From contig NZ_CAAHFG010000002.1 in the NCBI RefSeq assembly GCF_900890425.1, positions 620,001 through 684,000 of the forward strand: a DNA stretch of 64,000 bases, in the 5' to 3' direction. This DNA is from Pontiella desulfatans. Lineage in GTDB: Bacteria; Verrucomicrobiota; Kiritimatiellia; Kiritimatiellales; Pontiellaceae. Of the stretch, positions 43,653 to 51,766 are shown piece after piece. A program made the position numbers and the translations under genes. Each line of letters begins with the position of its first letter. Within the stretch, counting starts at the first letter, position 1. The notes under the pieces were generated by a model, which worked only from the letters and a program-made list of their open reading frames with translations, did not search any database and had not been told where the DNA came from.

Positions 43653-44266
43653 TTTTCGCCTCCTTCCTGGCAGATGATCTGGATCGCCAACTCCAGGGAG
43701 AGCGTTGGCTCTTCGGATTGGCTACCCGTGCTGCGCATCGGGAACCGGCTGCGCCGGCTACTGCGCGAGCGCCGTTCCGAAATGGAAAAGCCCTCGATCA
43801 GGATCAACGGCCGGTAGGTCTCGATGCGGTGCATGAATTTGAGGATTTCCGCATAGCGCCCCTGGCCCTTGACGGAAAGGTTCATCTGGTTCGCGGCATC
43901 GCCCACCGACGATCTCCCGGAGGTCGTCTGCAGGTTGAGGTCGGGGCCCAGCTCGTTGAACAGTTTGATCATGGCGGTTTGCGTCAGGATCGGGTTTTCG
44001 ATCGGCGGGAACAGCAGGTCGTCGGCTTCGCGCAGCGCGCCGCGCAGCTGCTGGTGCTCGGTGGTGATCGCCCCTTCGTCGTAGTACAGGCCATAGAGGC
44101 TTTCAAGCATCTGCATTTCGCCCTCGAGCAGCCCGCGCTGCTCCTCGCGGTAAGCGGAGGCCTTCTTCGCCCCAGGATAAACCACCATGCCGAAAAACAG
44201 CACCGCCGCACCGGCCATCACGTAGAGCCGCTCCTTCCGCGACAATCGTTGAAACAACTTTTTCAT
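43649..44266 (-). CDS. gspM: Type II secretion protein GspM / PilO-like
   Basis: 205 aa. The short cytoplasmic start MKKLFQRLSRKERLYVM and one membrane segment (AGAAVLFFGMVVYPG) are followed by a coiled coil and a ferredoxin-like periplasmic domain (about 90-200). This is the GspM/PilO layout. It should dimerise with the upstream GspL. AGGAGA precedes the start. Confidence 0.8.
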   Translation of the reverse strand: MKKLFQRLSRKERLYVMAGAAVLFFGMVVYPGAKKASAYREEQRGLLEGEMQMLESLYGLYYDEGAITTEHQQLRGALREADDLLFPPIENPILTQTAMIKLFNELGPDLNLQTTSGRSSVGDAANQMNLSVKGQGRYAEILKFMHRIETYRPLILIEGFSISERRSRSSRRSRFPMRSTGSQSEEPTLSLELAIQIICQEGGEK

Positions 44267-44270
44267 ACCT

Positions 44271-45620
44271 CTATCTCCTTAGCCGGGCCGTTAGCGAAAA
44301 CTCATAGTAGCCATCGCGCTCCGTTCCAATTTCGGACGCGCTGATCGTATCGATGAAGGCCAGTTTCATCACCAGCTCCGGCAGCTTGTCGGGTTCCTTG
44401 GAGCTGCCCTTCAGGACCAGCTCTTCCCGGCCACAGTCGATCTGCTTGAGGTAGGTGTCTTCGGGGAGGGAATCGGATAGTGTTTTGAGGATTTCCATGG
44501 AACCCGCATCGGCGTTGCACACCTTGGCCAGCTGCGCCAATTGCCGGTGGTAGGTTTTGTTCTTTTCCTTCATCGTTTGGATCGAGGCCGTCTCGTGCCG
44601 CAGTTCCCGGAGTTCTTGGGCGGTCTTGCGGCGCTGCAGCGCCGGCGCCCCGGTGCGGAAGGCATAGGTTGCGAACATCTCGAACACGAAGAGCAGGCAG
44701 AGGCCATACAGCGCGACCGTGCGCTTGTTGACCGGAACCTTCCGCTGGCGCTCTTCGAGCAGGTTCAGCGTTGGCGGTGGTTCGGCCATGGCCGCAATCA
44801 GGGCGTCCGCGAACGATATGGCGGCCTCCTCCTCCAGCGGCGCAATCGGCTCGGGCAGTTCGAGCGGGCGCGCATGCAGACCGAATGCCGTGCCCAGGTC
44901 CGCACCCAGTTCCGCCGCCTCCGCCGGGCCGCCCATCAGGATCCGGCAAATCCCTTCGTCGCCCAGCCACGCCTTGTTGCGCGCCACCATCTGGCGGACG
45001 GCGCCCAGCACGCGGTGGCGCACGGTGCCGTCGTCCTTGCGCGGAAGGGTCTGCGCCCCCTGCAGCAGGCCCTCGCCATAGAGGCACAGCTGCACATGCC
45101 GCTCATCAACCAGCACCAGCAGGCTGGAGATGCCGGCGAGTTGCGGGGCGGCCAGCGAAGCAAACGAAACCGCTTCGTCGATCGGAACCCCGGCGTCCTC
45201 GAAACGTTCCACCAGCCCGCGCACCTCCGGCGAACGCGCGGCCACCAGGTCGAGCACCGCCTGCTTGCCGTCGGGCGATTCCGCCACCGACCAGCCCAGC
45301 AACCGTTCATCTTCGGAAAACGGCACATGGCGCGTGGCTTCGTTGCGCACCATGCCCGCCATTTCCTCCAGCACCACCGCCGGATAGCGCAGGGTGCGCT
45401 GCATGGCCATTTCGCGCGGCACAACCAGCGTTACCCGCCCCGGCGTCTTCCCGGTCGAGGCCATCAATCCGGCCACTGCGCCGAACAGCTCTTCGTCGCG
45501 CGGCAACCGCTCCATCAACTTGATCTGCGCCCCCAGCATCGTCCGGTCCACGAACACCACATCGACCGCGGTGTCGTGGAACAAGATGCACATGTTTGCT
45601 TTTTTGTTCATGCTACCCAT
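44271..45620 (-). CDS. gspL: Type II secretion protein GspL / PilM-PilN-like
   Basis: 449 aa. Residues 1-290 form an actin-like cytoplasmic domain of the PilM/GspL type (VTLVVPREMAMQRTLRYPAV, SLLVLVDERHVQLCLYG). A single membrane segment (VALYGLCLLFVFEMFATYAF) follows at about 310, then a coiled coil and a PilN-like periplasmic domain. It recruits the GspE ATPase to the membrane platform. AAGGGA lies before the ATG at 45620; an ATG at 45611 is a close alternative. Confidence 0.85.
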   Translation of the reverse strand: MGSMNKKANMCILFHDTAVDVVFVDRTMLGAQIKLMERLPRDEELFGAVAGLMASTGKTPGRVTLVVPREMAMQRTLRYPAVVLEEMAGMVRNEATRHVPFSEDERLLGWSVAESPDGKQAVLDLVAARSPEVRGLVERFEDAGVPIDEAVSFASLAAPQLAGISSLLVLVDERHVQLCLYGEGLLQGAQTLPRKDDGTVRHRVLGAVRQMVARNKAWLGDEGICRILMGGPAEAAELGADLGTAFGLHARPLELPEPIAPLEEEAAISFADALIAAMAEPPPTLNLLEERQRKVPVNKRTVALYGLCLLFVFEMFATYAFRTGAPALQRRKTAQELRELRHETASIQTMKEKNKTYHRQLAQLAKVCNADAGSMEILKTLSDSLPEDTYLKQIDCGREELVLKGSSKEPDKLPELVMKLAFIDTISASEIGTERDGYYEFSLTARLRR

Positions 45621-45638
45621 CCGTTCCCTTCATTGTTC

Positions 45639-46673
45639 TCAATCGTCCTCCGGCACGCCGTAGGCCAGCACCCGCTCCACGGTTTCGCGCGGCGCGTTGC
45701 CCATCATGTCGTCGATTTCATATGCGGCATCCTGCCCTTCACCCAACCGGAGGCGAACCAAAACGATGCGTTCGGAAACCACCTCCCGGTCTGCCTCTTC
45801 GGTGTCGTCTTCGGCTTCAATGCGGCCGCTGGCGAGCAGGTACAGCTGCTCCGGAAGCGTTTCGACCTTGCTGTATTCAAGTTCCTCGTCCTCGTCGTAA
45901 TCGTCGTCCGCCGGAACGGCCCCCGACAAGACATACTGCGCGGAGGCGCGTCCCTCCGGCGAGTGGTCGCCGATCAGATACCGCAGGATGCCGCCGCCCC
46001 AAAGCATGCCGTCCTCGACCCGCGCCGGGTTGCCGGTTCCAAAAAAAAGTTCGCGCGTCATGCCATGCACCATCAGCAGCTCCTCGAAGGAATCCAACAC
46101 GCCGTTCTTCACGTGGCGCGGCGTGTCGAGTTCCTGATAGTCGTCCTCCTCCATGCCGCTGGCGCGGGCAATGTCGTCCTCGTCGGTCCAGTCGATGATG
46201 CAGTCGACCAGCGCGCTTCGCTCGTCGCCCTCTTCCATGTCGCAGGCGACTTCCAGCAGGCGGTGCCAATCGTTTTGCCCCAGCTCGTTCGGATCGAGGG
46301 CCGATGGCGAATGGATGAGCCGGTAGGAGAGCAAGCCCCGGCCGAGGGCGATGCCTTCGCGGTAAAGTAGCAGCTCCTCGATCTCCGTTTCATAGTCCTC
46401 CGTGCCCGCAATCAGAAAGGCGTCGCCATGGCCGTTGGCGTAGAGCGATCCGCCGCGCGCCAGCTCCAGCCGCGCCAGCTCGAACGCACTGCGCGCCAGC
46501 TGCGTATTGATCGCCTCTTCATAGTGCGCGCCCGCGGCCTTCAGCTCGTTCTTGATCTCGGCGGAGAAGTTCGCCACCAGGAACGCCAGCACCACCGTCA
46601 CCGCCAGCACCAGGATGAGGGCGGAGCCGCTCCTGGAGCCCGGGCGGACTAAGCTGTGTTGATCCGTGTTCAT
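45639..46673 (-). CDS. gspK: Type II secretion minor pseudopilin GspK
   Basis: 344 aa, far longer than the other pseudopilins as expected of GspK, the tip subunit. The prepilin site is SRSG/SALILVLAVTVVLAF, without the Glu at +5, which is also typical of GspK. A large alpha-helical domain follows, with acidic stretches (ADDDYDEDEELEY). The only plausible start, ATG 46673, lies in the dispersed repeat ATCCGTGTTCATCCGTGG, six bases after the gspJ stop. Confidence 0.88.
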   Translation of the reverse strand: MNTDQHSLVRPGSRSGSALILVLAVTVVLAFLVANFSAEIKNELKAAGAHYEEAINTQLARSAFELARLELARGGSLYANGHGDAFLIAGTEDYETEIEELLLYREGIALGRGLLSYRLIHSPSALDPNELGQNDWHRLLEVACDMEEGDERSALVDCIIDWTDEDDIARASGMEEDDYQELDTPRHVKNGVLDSFEELLMVHGMTRELFFGTGNPARVEDGMLWGGGILRYLIGDHSPEGRASAQYVLSGAVPADDDYDEDEELEYSKVETLPEQLYLLASGRIEAEDDTEEADREVVSERIVLVRLRLGEGQDAAYEIDDMMGNAPRETVERVLAYGVPEDD

Positions 46674-46679
46674 CCGTGG
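46662..46679. repeat. Dispersed repeat overlapping the gspK start codon
   Basis: ATCCGTGTTCATCCGTGG, identical to 42685-42702. Read on the minus strand it contains the gspK ATG (46671-46673) and its first codons. Confidence 0.7.
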
Positions 46680-47480
46680 CTAAATTCCATTCCTTCGTAC
46701 ACTGTAATCAAAGACCAGCGTTTCCGCGTCCATCTTCGGGAGCTTGATTTCCATTTCGATATAGTCGGGCAGTTCGAGCGCATAGTCGCCTTCGACCTCC
46801 TCGGCTTCGAGTTCGAGCGGTTCGGGCTCGCCGGTCATGTCGGTCTCGTCGAGCTGCCAATGGGTGAAGCGGATCGATTCCGCCTCCTTGAGCAGGCACA
46901 CTTCGCGGGTCGGCAGTTCCGCCTCCTCGGCAAACAACGCGTTGTCGCCCCAATCGTCGCCGACCGGATTGTCGATGCCGTTCAGGAACGAGACATCGAC
47001 CAGCCACAGGCTCGGCGCATCGGTCTCCTCGCCGGTGCGCACCTCCAGCACCACCCAGTGCATGCAGCCGTCGCGCTCCGCCGAAAGGAACGGGCGGTCC
47101 AGGCAAAAGCCCAGCGCCTCCTCTTCGCCGCGGTAGCGGTAGTCGCCCTCCGCCGAATCGTAGAAGCCGTCCTCTTCCAGGTAGCGCTTTTCATCCTGCG
47201 AGAGCTGCAGGGCGCGGGCATCGCGCAGCGCCTCGCCCAGCACCAGCTCCAGCGACCGCATGCGCGTCAGGTTGTCGAGCGCATCCGTGGCCTGGTTGAT
47301 CGAACCGGTCGCGTTGCGCAGCACCCCGCCGACCGCCGCGCACAGAATGCCCACCACCACCAGCGTCACCAAAAGCTCCATCAGGGTGAAGCCTTGCCTT
47401 GTACCGTGGAGCGGGATTTGGAATGCGCCTTCCTTCGGCATCCCCTGTTCCGTGTTCGAAATTGGATCTTTCCTACGCAT
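46680..47480 (-). CDS. gspJ: Type II secretion minor pseudopilin GspJ
   Basis: About 266 aa. The prepilin motif TRQG/FTLMELLVTLVVVGILCA has the conserved Glu at +5. The globular domain includes SLELVLGEALRDARALQLS and is rich in acidic residues. Start unclear: ATG 47480 overlaps the end of gspI, ATG 47501 lies further up, and ATG 47441 (MPKEGAF) matches the gspH start MPKDGQA. The long pre-cleavage leader of the drawn start argues for 47441. Confidence 0.87.
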   Translation of the reverse strand: MRRKDPISNTEQGMPKEGAFQIPLHGTRQGFTLMELLVTLVVVGILCAAVGGVLRNATGSINQATDALDNLTRMRSLELVLGEALRDARALQLSQDEKRYLEEDGFYDSAEGDYRYRGEEEALGFCLDRPFLSAERDGCMHWVVLEVRTGEETDAPSLWLVDVSFLNGIDNPVGDDWGDNALFAEEAELPTREVCLLKEAESIRFTHWQLDETDMTGEPEPLELEAEEVEGDYALELPDYIEMEIKLPKMDAETLVFDYSVRRNGI

Positions 47481-47892
47481 CTTCAAAAAGCCCGATCCCA
47501 TGCAGCTTCACATGGTTCTTCCGTTCGCCACCGGTGTCGTTGCTCCACGAAACCGTAACCTCCAGCTGGTACGGGAAGGTTCCGTCCGATGCGCTTTCAT
47601 CGTCGGAATCCATGCCCGGCAGATCGTCGAGTTCCATCGCCCAGGCTTCGGCCAGCCATTCGTAGCGGCCCGCTTCGCCGGAGGTCTCCGCGTCGGGCGC
47701 GTAGGTGGATCGCCGCAGGCCATCCATTTCGCGCATGGCGATGCGCACCGCCAAGGCGTGGTCCTTCGTTTGGTTGATGTCGCGCAAATGATGGCCGAGC
47801 GCCGACAGCAGCCCCGTCACGCCGATCGTGAAAACCACCAGCGCCGCGAGGACTTCAAGCAACGAAAAGCCGTCCCGCCTAGTCATTGTCAT
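47473..47892 (-). CDS. gspI: Type II secretion minor pseudopilin GspI
   Basis: 139 aa. Short leader MTMTRRDG, then FSLLEVLAALVVFTIGVTGLL, the GspI hallmark with Glu at +5. The C-terminal half has YEWLAEAWAMELDD and VTVSWSND. It overlaps gspH by 14 bases. Forms the pseudopilus tip with GspJ and GspK. Confidence 0.88.
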   Translation of the reverse strand: MTMTRRDGFSLLEVLAALVVFTIGVTGLLSALGHHLRDINQTKDHALAVRIAMREMDGLRRSTYAPDAETSGEAGRYEWLAEAWAMELDDLPGMDSDDESASDGTFPYQLEVTVSWSNDTGGERKNHVKLHGIGLFEDA

Positions 47893-48379
47893 CCTCCTTT
47901 TGGGCGCGTTCCGCGGTGGCCCGTCCCGTCAGGACATCGGTGGTGAATTCGTAGCGGACGTTTTCCTTCGATAGCGCAAGGCCGCCGCCGTCGCTGCCGC
48001 CGAAGTGGGCGAAGACAACGGCCAGCACGTTGGTGCTCCCTTCCTCCGTTTCCTCCTCGGCGAGGATCTCGATCCCGATGGTATCGTCGAGCGCAACCGT
48101 TTTTCCGGGAATGGAGATTTCATTCGTTTCCGGATTCACGCGCAGTTCCGTGCGCTGTTTTCGCGCCAGGGCGACCAGACGCGCCTCGGCCATCAGTTGC
48201 ATGACGCGCCGCCCCTCCTTGCGAAGGGTATATTTCGGGGAGGTCATCGATTCAATCGTCGGAATGCCGATGCCCGCGATGATCGCGATGATCACGACGA
48301 CGACCAGCAGCTCAACCAGCGTAAACGCTTGTTTCGCAGCTCGCTTCCTGATGCTTGATGCTTGGCCGTCCTTCGGCAT
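47879..48379 (-). CDS. gspH: Type II secretion minor pseudopilin GspH
   Basis: 166 aa. Start MPKDGQASSIRKRAAKQA, then FTLVELLVVVVIIAIIAGIGIPTIESM. The residue before the cleavage site is Ala, not the usual Gly, which may slow processing. LRKEGRRVMQLMAEARLVALAR is the conserved helix of GspH/FimT proteins. The start region is related to a stretch before gspJ. Lies 24 bases after gspG. Confidence 0.86.
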   Translation of the reverse strand: MPKDGQASSIRKRAAKQAFTLVELLVVVVIIAIIAGIGIPTIESMTSPKYTLRKEGRRVMQLMAEARLVALARKQRTELRVNPETNEISIPGKTVALDDTIGIEILAEEETEEGSTNVLAVVFAHFGGSDGGGLALSKENVRYEFTTDVLTGRATAERAQKEDDND

Positions 48380-48403
48380 TCCGGAGTCCTTGTTCGATAT
48401 TCC

Positions 48404-48844
48404 TTATTCGTCGATCGACGAGAGATCCGCCATGAAACCTTCTCCGCCTTCCGCGCCGTCGGCGCCGAGGCAGACGATTTCATAGTCGGTGCCGTCGGAG
48501 GCCGGAACCTTGAGGAGATAGTCGTTGCCCCACGGGTCGCGGATATCCTTGGCCTTGCGCATGTAGGGGCCTCCCCATGCGCCGTCGTTCTCTTCCGGTG
48601 CGGAGACGAGCGCATTCAGCCCGGCCTCTTCGGTGGGATAGGTGCCCACGTCGAGCTTGTAGCGCTCGAGGGCGGTTTCGAGCTGGCTGAACGAGGTGCG
48701 CGCCGCCTGCACCCGCGCCTTGTCGGGCTCCTTGCGGAAGGTCTGCATCGAGATGGTGCCGATCACCATCAGGATCACGATCACCACCAACAGCTCCACC
48801 AGGGTGAAACCGGACTTGCTCTTTTTTCTTTTCTTCTCGTTCAT
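48404..48844 (-). CDS. gspG: Type II secretion major pseudopilin GspG
   Basis: 146 aa. The start is ATG 48844 behind AGGAGA; the frame is open much further upstream inside gspF but that is noncoding. Basic leader MNEKKRKKSKSG, then FTLVELLVVIVILMVIGTI. ALERYKLDVGTYPTEEAGLNAL and the DPWGNDYLLKVP calcium-loop region are diagnostic of GspG. It polymerises into the pseudopilus that pushes substrates through the secretin. Confidence 0.95.
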   Translation of the reverse strand: MNEKKRKKSKSGFTLVELLVVIVILMVIGTISMQTFRKEPDKARVQAARTSFSQLETALERYKLDVGTYPTEEAGLNALVSAPEENDGAWGGPYMRKAKDIRDPWGNDYLLKVPASDGTDYEIVCLGADGAEGGEGFMADLSSIDE

Positions 48845-48870
48845 GTCTTTCTCCTGTTCAATGGAATGCC

Positions 48871-50085
48871 CTAGCTTGCGGATGTGCTCATGGCCATGAT
48901 GCCCTGCATCATGGCAACGACGATGAAACCGACGATGACCGCGAGCACGACGATGAATGCGGGTTCGAGCACGCTGACGAAACGGTCGGTGCTGGCGGAG
49001 ACCTTTTCCTCGTAGCGGTCGGCCACCTTGTTGAGCATGGTTCCGAGTTCGCCGGAATCCTCGCCCATGGAAACCATCCGCGCCGCGAGCTCGGGGAAGA
49101 GGGGATCGTTTTGCAGGATGGCGCCCATGGGCTTGCCGCCCTGCACCTGTTCGTAGACGCGGCGCATCAGCTTTTGCAGCGCGGCGTTGCCGAGCGTTCC
49201 ACCGGTGATGGAGATGGCCTGGAGGATCGGCACCTGCCCTTCGAGCAGCGCACTGAGCATGCGGCAGAAGCGGCTGGTTTCGGCCTCGGCCAACAACCCG
49301 CCGAGGATGGGGATCCGCAGCACCTTCGTGCCCCAGGCCACGCGGCCCTCTTCGCTGCGCGTCCAGAATTTGAACAGCCCGGCAATCAGCACGACCAGCA
49401 ACGGGCCGAGCCACCAGTATTCGCGGCAGAAGCCGCTCAGGCCGATCAGCGCCCGCGTCGAGGCGGGCAGCATTTCGCCGGAATCCTCGAACATTTCGAT
49501 CAGCTTCGGAATTACGAACACCATCATGATGGCCACCACCGCGATGCCCATGATGAGCAGCAGCGAGGGGTAGATCATGGCGGTCACGACCTTGGAGCGC
49601 ACCTTCTGGCGCCGCTCCAGCAGCGTCGCGATGCGCCGCATGATGAGGTCGAGCGAGCCGGAGGCCTCGCCGCCGCGCACCATGTTGGAATAGAACCGCT
49701 CGAACACCTTCGGGTGGCGCGAGAGGGCGTCGGCGAACGAGGCGCCGCCCGTTACATCCTTCCACACCTCGGTGAGCACCTCCTTGAAGCGCGGATGCGG
49801 GCAGAGGTCGGCCTGGGTCTTGAGCGCCTGCTCCAGCGGAATCCGGGCATCGAGCAGGGCGGAGGTTTCGGACGAAAACTCCATCAGCTGCTGCACGGTG
49901 ATGCGCTTGCCGAACGCGGTCGCCGCGTTGCCGTTGCCTTCGAGGGCATCGGCGCGCACCACCTTGAGCACCACCAGTCGCTGCCGCTGGAGCTGCTGGA
50001 TGGCGCGCGTCTCGGTCGGCGCTTCGATGAACCCCGTGCGGCTTTCGCCCTCGGCGGTCACGGCTTTGTAGGAAAACTTTGTCAT
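48871..50085 (-). CDS. gspF: Type II secretion inner-membrane protein GspF
   Basis: 404 aa, normal length. Two GspF repeats, each ending in membrane segments (SLLLIMGIAVVAIMMVFVIP, PAFIVVLAVIVGFIVVAMM). FSYKAVTAEGESRTGFIEAPT at the start and MVSMGEDSGELGTMLNKVA are signature sequences. Platform protein that couples GspE to pseudopilin assembly. Four bases after gspE. Confidence 0.95.
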   Translation of the reverse strand: MTKFSYKAVTAEGESRTGFIEAPTETRAIQQLQRQRLVVLKVVRADALEGNGNAATAFGKRITVQQLMEFSSETSALLDARIPLEQALKTQADLCPHPRFKEVLTEVWKDVTGGASFADALSRHPKVFERFYSNMVRGGEASGSLDLIMRRIATLLERRQKVRSKVVTAMIYPSLLLIMGIAVVAIMMVFVIPKLIEMFEDSGEMLPASTRALIGLSGFCREYWWLGPLLVVLIAGLFKFWTRSEEGRVAWGTKVLRIPILGGLLAEAETSRFCRMLSALLEGQVPILQAISITGGTLGNAALQKLMRRVYEQVQGGKPMGAILQNDPLFPELAARMVSMGEDSGELGTMLNKVADRYEEKVSASTDRFVSVLEPAFIVVLAVIVGFIVVAMMQGIMAMSTSAS

Positions 50086-50089
50086 GACG

Positions 50090-51766
50090 CTATGACCATT
50101 GGGTTACCCGGCGGACTTCCTCGACGGTGCTGGTTCCCTCGACCATCGCCTGCCAGCCGCACTCGCGCAGCAGCTTGGTTCCGTTGCGCTTGGCCAGCGC
50201 GCGGATCGGCCCGGCCTCGGGCGAATGCTGGATCAGCTCGCGCATCTCGTCGTTGGTGCCCATCAGTTCGTAGAGGCCGACGCGGCCATGGAACCCGGTA
50301 CCGTCGCAATACTCGCAGCCGTGGCCGCGCCTGAAGGTGTATTCCGGTTCGACGGCTTCGGGGAAGTCGGCCAGGTGCGAACGGGTGAGCGTGTAGGTTT
50401 CGGCGCACTTCGGGCAAACCCGGCGGCAGAGCCGCTGCGCCAGCGCGCCCGTGAGCGCGGAGGCGATGAGGTACGACTCGACCCCCATGTCGGCCAGACG
50501 GGCGATGCTGCCGGCCGCATCGTTGGTGTGCAGCGTGGAGAGCACCATGTGCCCGGTGAGCGAGGCCTGGATGGCGATGTCGGCGGTTTCGGCATCGCGG
50601 ATCTCGCCGACCATGACGATGTCCGGATCCTGGCGGACGATGGAGCGCAGGCCGTTGGCGAAGGTCATGCCGATTTTGGGGTTCATCTGGATCTGGTTGA
50701 TGCCCTGCAAGCGGATTTCGACCGGGTCCTCGATGGTGATGATCTTGACCTTTTCGGAGTTGAGGTGCGTGAGCGCGGTGTGGAGCGTGGTGGTTTTGCC
50801 GCTGCCCGTCGGACCCGTGACGAGGATGAAGCCTTGCGGCTGCTCGACCATGCGGGTGAACTGACCGCGTTCGAGATCCGGCATGCCGAGGCTGGAAAAG
50901 TCCAGCTCGACCTGCTGCTGGTTGAGCAGGCGGATGACGATGTTTTCGCCGTAGATGGTCGGTGTAACGGCGACGCGCATATCGAGGTCGAAGCCCTGGA
51001 TCTGCATCTTGATGCGGCCGTCCTGGGGGATGCGGCGCTCGGCGATGTCGAGCTTGGCCAGCAGCTTGATGCGCGAGGTGACGGCGGCATGGTGCTTCTT
51101 GTCGATCGATTCGGTTTCGTGCAGCACGCCATCGACGCGGTAGCGGACCCGCAGGTTGTATTCGCCGATCTCGATGTGGATGTCGGAGGCGCGTTTTTCG
51201 ACGGCCGCCGTGATGATGAGGTTGACCATGCGCACCACGGGCGCTTCGAGCGCGAGGTCGCGCAGGTGCTCCTCCTCGTCGCCCCAGTCGCCCGCCTCGA
51301 AGACCTCGGCATCCTGCATCATGGTGCCGAGGTTGTTGGCGGCGTAATCCTCGGCGCGGGCGAGTGCGTCGTCCATGGCCGGGGTCGGCACGAGCTGGAT
51401 TTCCAGCTCTTCGCCGCGTTGCATGCGGATGGCCTCGAGGCTGGCCCAGTCGGTTGGGTCGTCGGTGATGGCGGTGATGGTTTCGCCGTCGATGAGGAAG
51501 AGCACGCGGTGCTCGACCAGGAAGGGATAGGGCAGGTTTTCGTCGAGCCACAGATGCTTTGCCGGATCCTCGACCGGGCAAACCGCAAGCTCGAACTGTT
51601 CGGCCAGCGCGGCGGCCAGGTCGGCGGGCTGGATGGCGCCCTCGCCGACGAGGGTTTCGCCGAGCCGGTCGCCGTTGCCCGCCTGCTTGCGCAGTGCGGC
51701 CTGCACGGCATCGCGGTTGGCGGCGCCTTGCGCCACGAGAATGTCGCCGAGTTGACGGTAGGCCAT
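50090..51766 (-). CDS. gspE: Type II secretion ATPase GspE
   Basis: 558 aa cytoplasmic motor ATPase. An N-terminal MshEN-like domain (LGDILVAQGAANRDAVQAAL, 6-25, with LGETLVGEGAI) precedes the catalytic domain. SDIHIE at 194-199, Walker A GPTGSGKTT at 318-326, GEIRDAETADIAIQASLTGH in the Walker B/His-box region, and the zinc-binding CRRVCPKCAETY and CEYCDGTGFHGR motifs are intact. Start codon overlaps the gspD stop by one base. Confidence 0.96.
   Translation of the reverse strand: MAYRQLGDILVAQGAANRDAVQAALRKQAGNGDRLGETLVGEGAIQPADLAAALAEQFELAVCPVEDPAKHLWLDENLPYPFLVEHRVLFLIDGETITAITDDPTDWASLEAIRMQRGEELEIQLVPTPAMDDALARAEDYAANNLGTMMQDAEVFEAGDWGDEEEHLRDLALEAPVVRMVNLIITAAVEKRASDIHIEIGEYNLRVRYRVDGVLHETESIDKKHHAAVTSRIKLLAKLDIAERRIPQDGRIKMQIQGFDLDMRVAVTPTIYGENIVIRLLNQQQVELDFSSLGMPDLERGQFTRMVEQPQGFILVTGPTGSGKTTTLHTALTHLNSEKVKIITIEDPVEIRLQGINQIQMNPKIGMTFANGLRSIVRQDPDIVMVGEIRDAETADIAIQASLTGHMVLSTLHTNDAAGSIARLADMGVESYLIASALTGALAQRLCRRVCPKCAETYTLTRSHLADFPEAVEPEYTFRRGHGCEYCDGTGFHGRVGLYELMGTNDEMRELIQHSPEAGPIRALAKRNGTKLLRECGWQAMVEGTSTVEEVRRVTQWS

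Noticed and set aside
42732-43817. 361-codon plus-strand open frame opposite the GspC-like gene
   Set aside because: Arises from the repeat-rich, GC-rich complement; no domain, and the minus frame fits the operon overlaps.
44541-46370. 609-codon plus-strand open frame opposite gspK and gspL
   Set aside because: Composition-driven mirror of GC-rich genes. His/Arg/Gln-rich translation without domains, whereas the minus strand encodes clear GspK and GspL.
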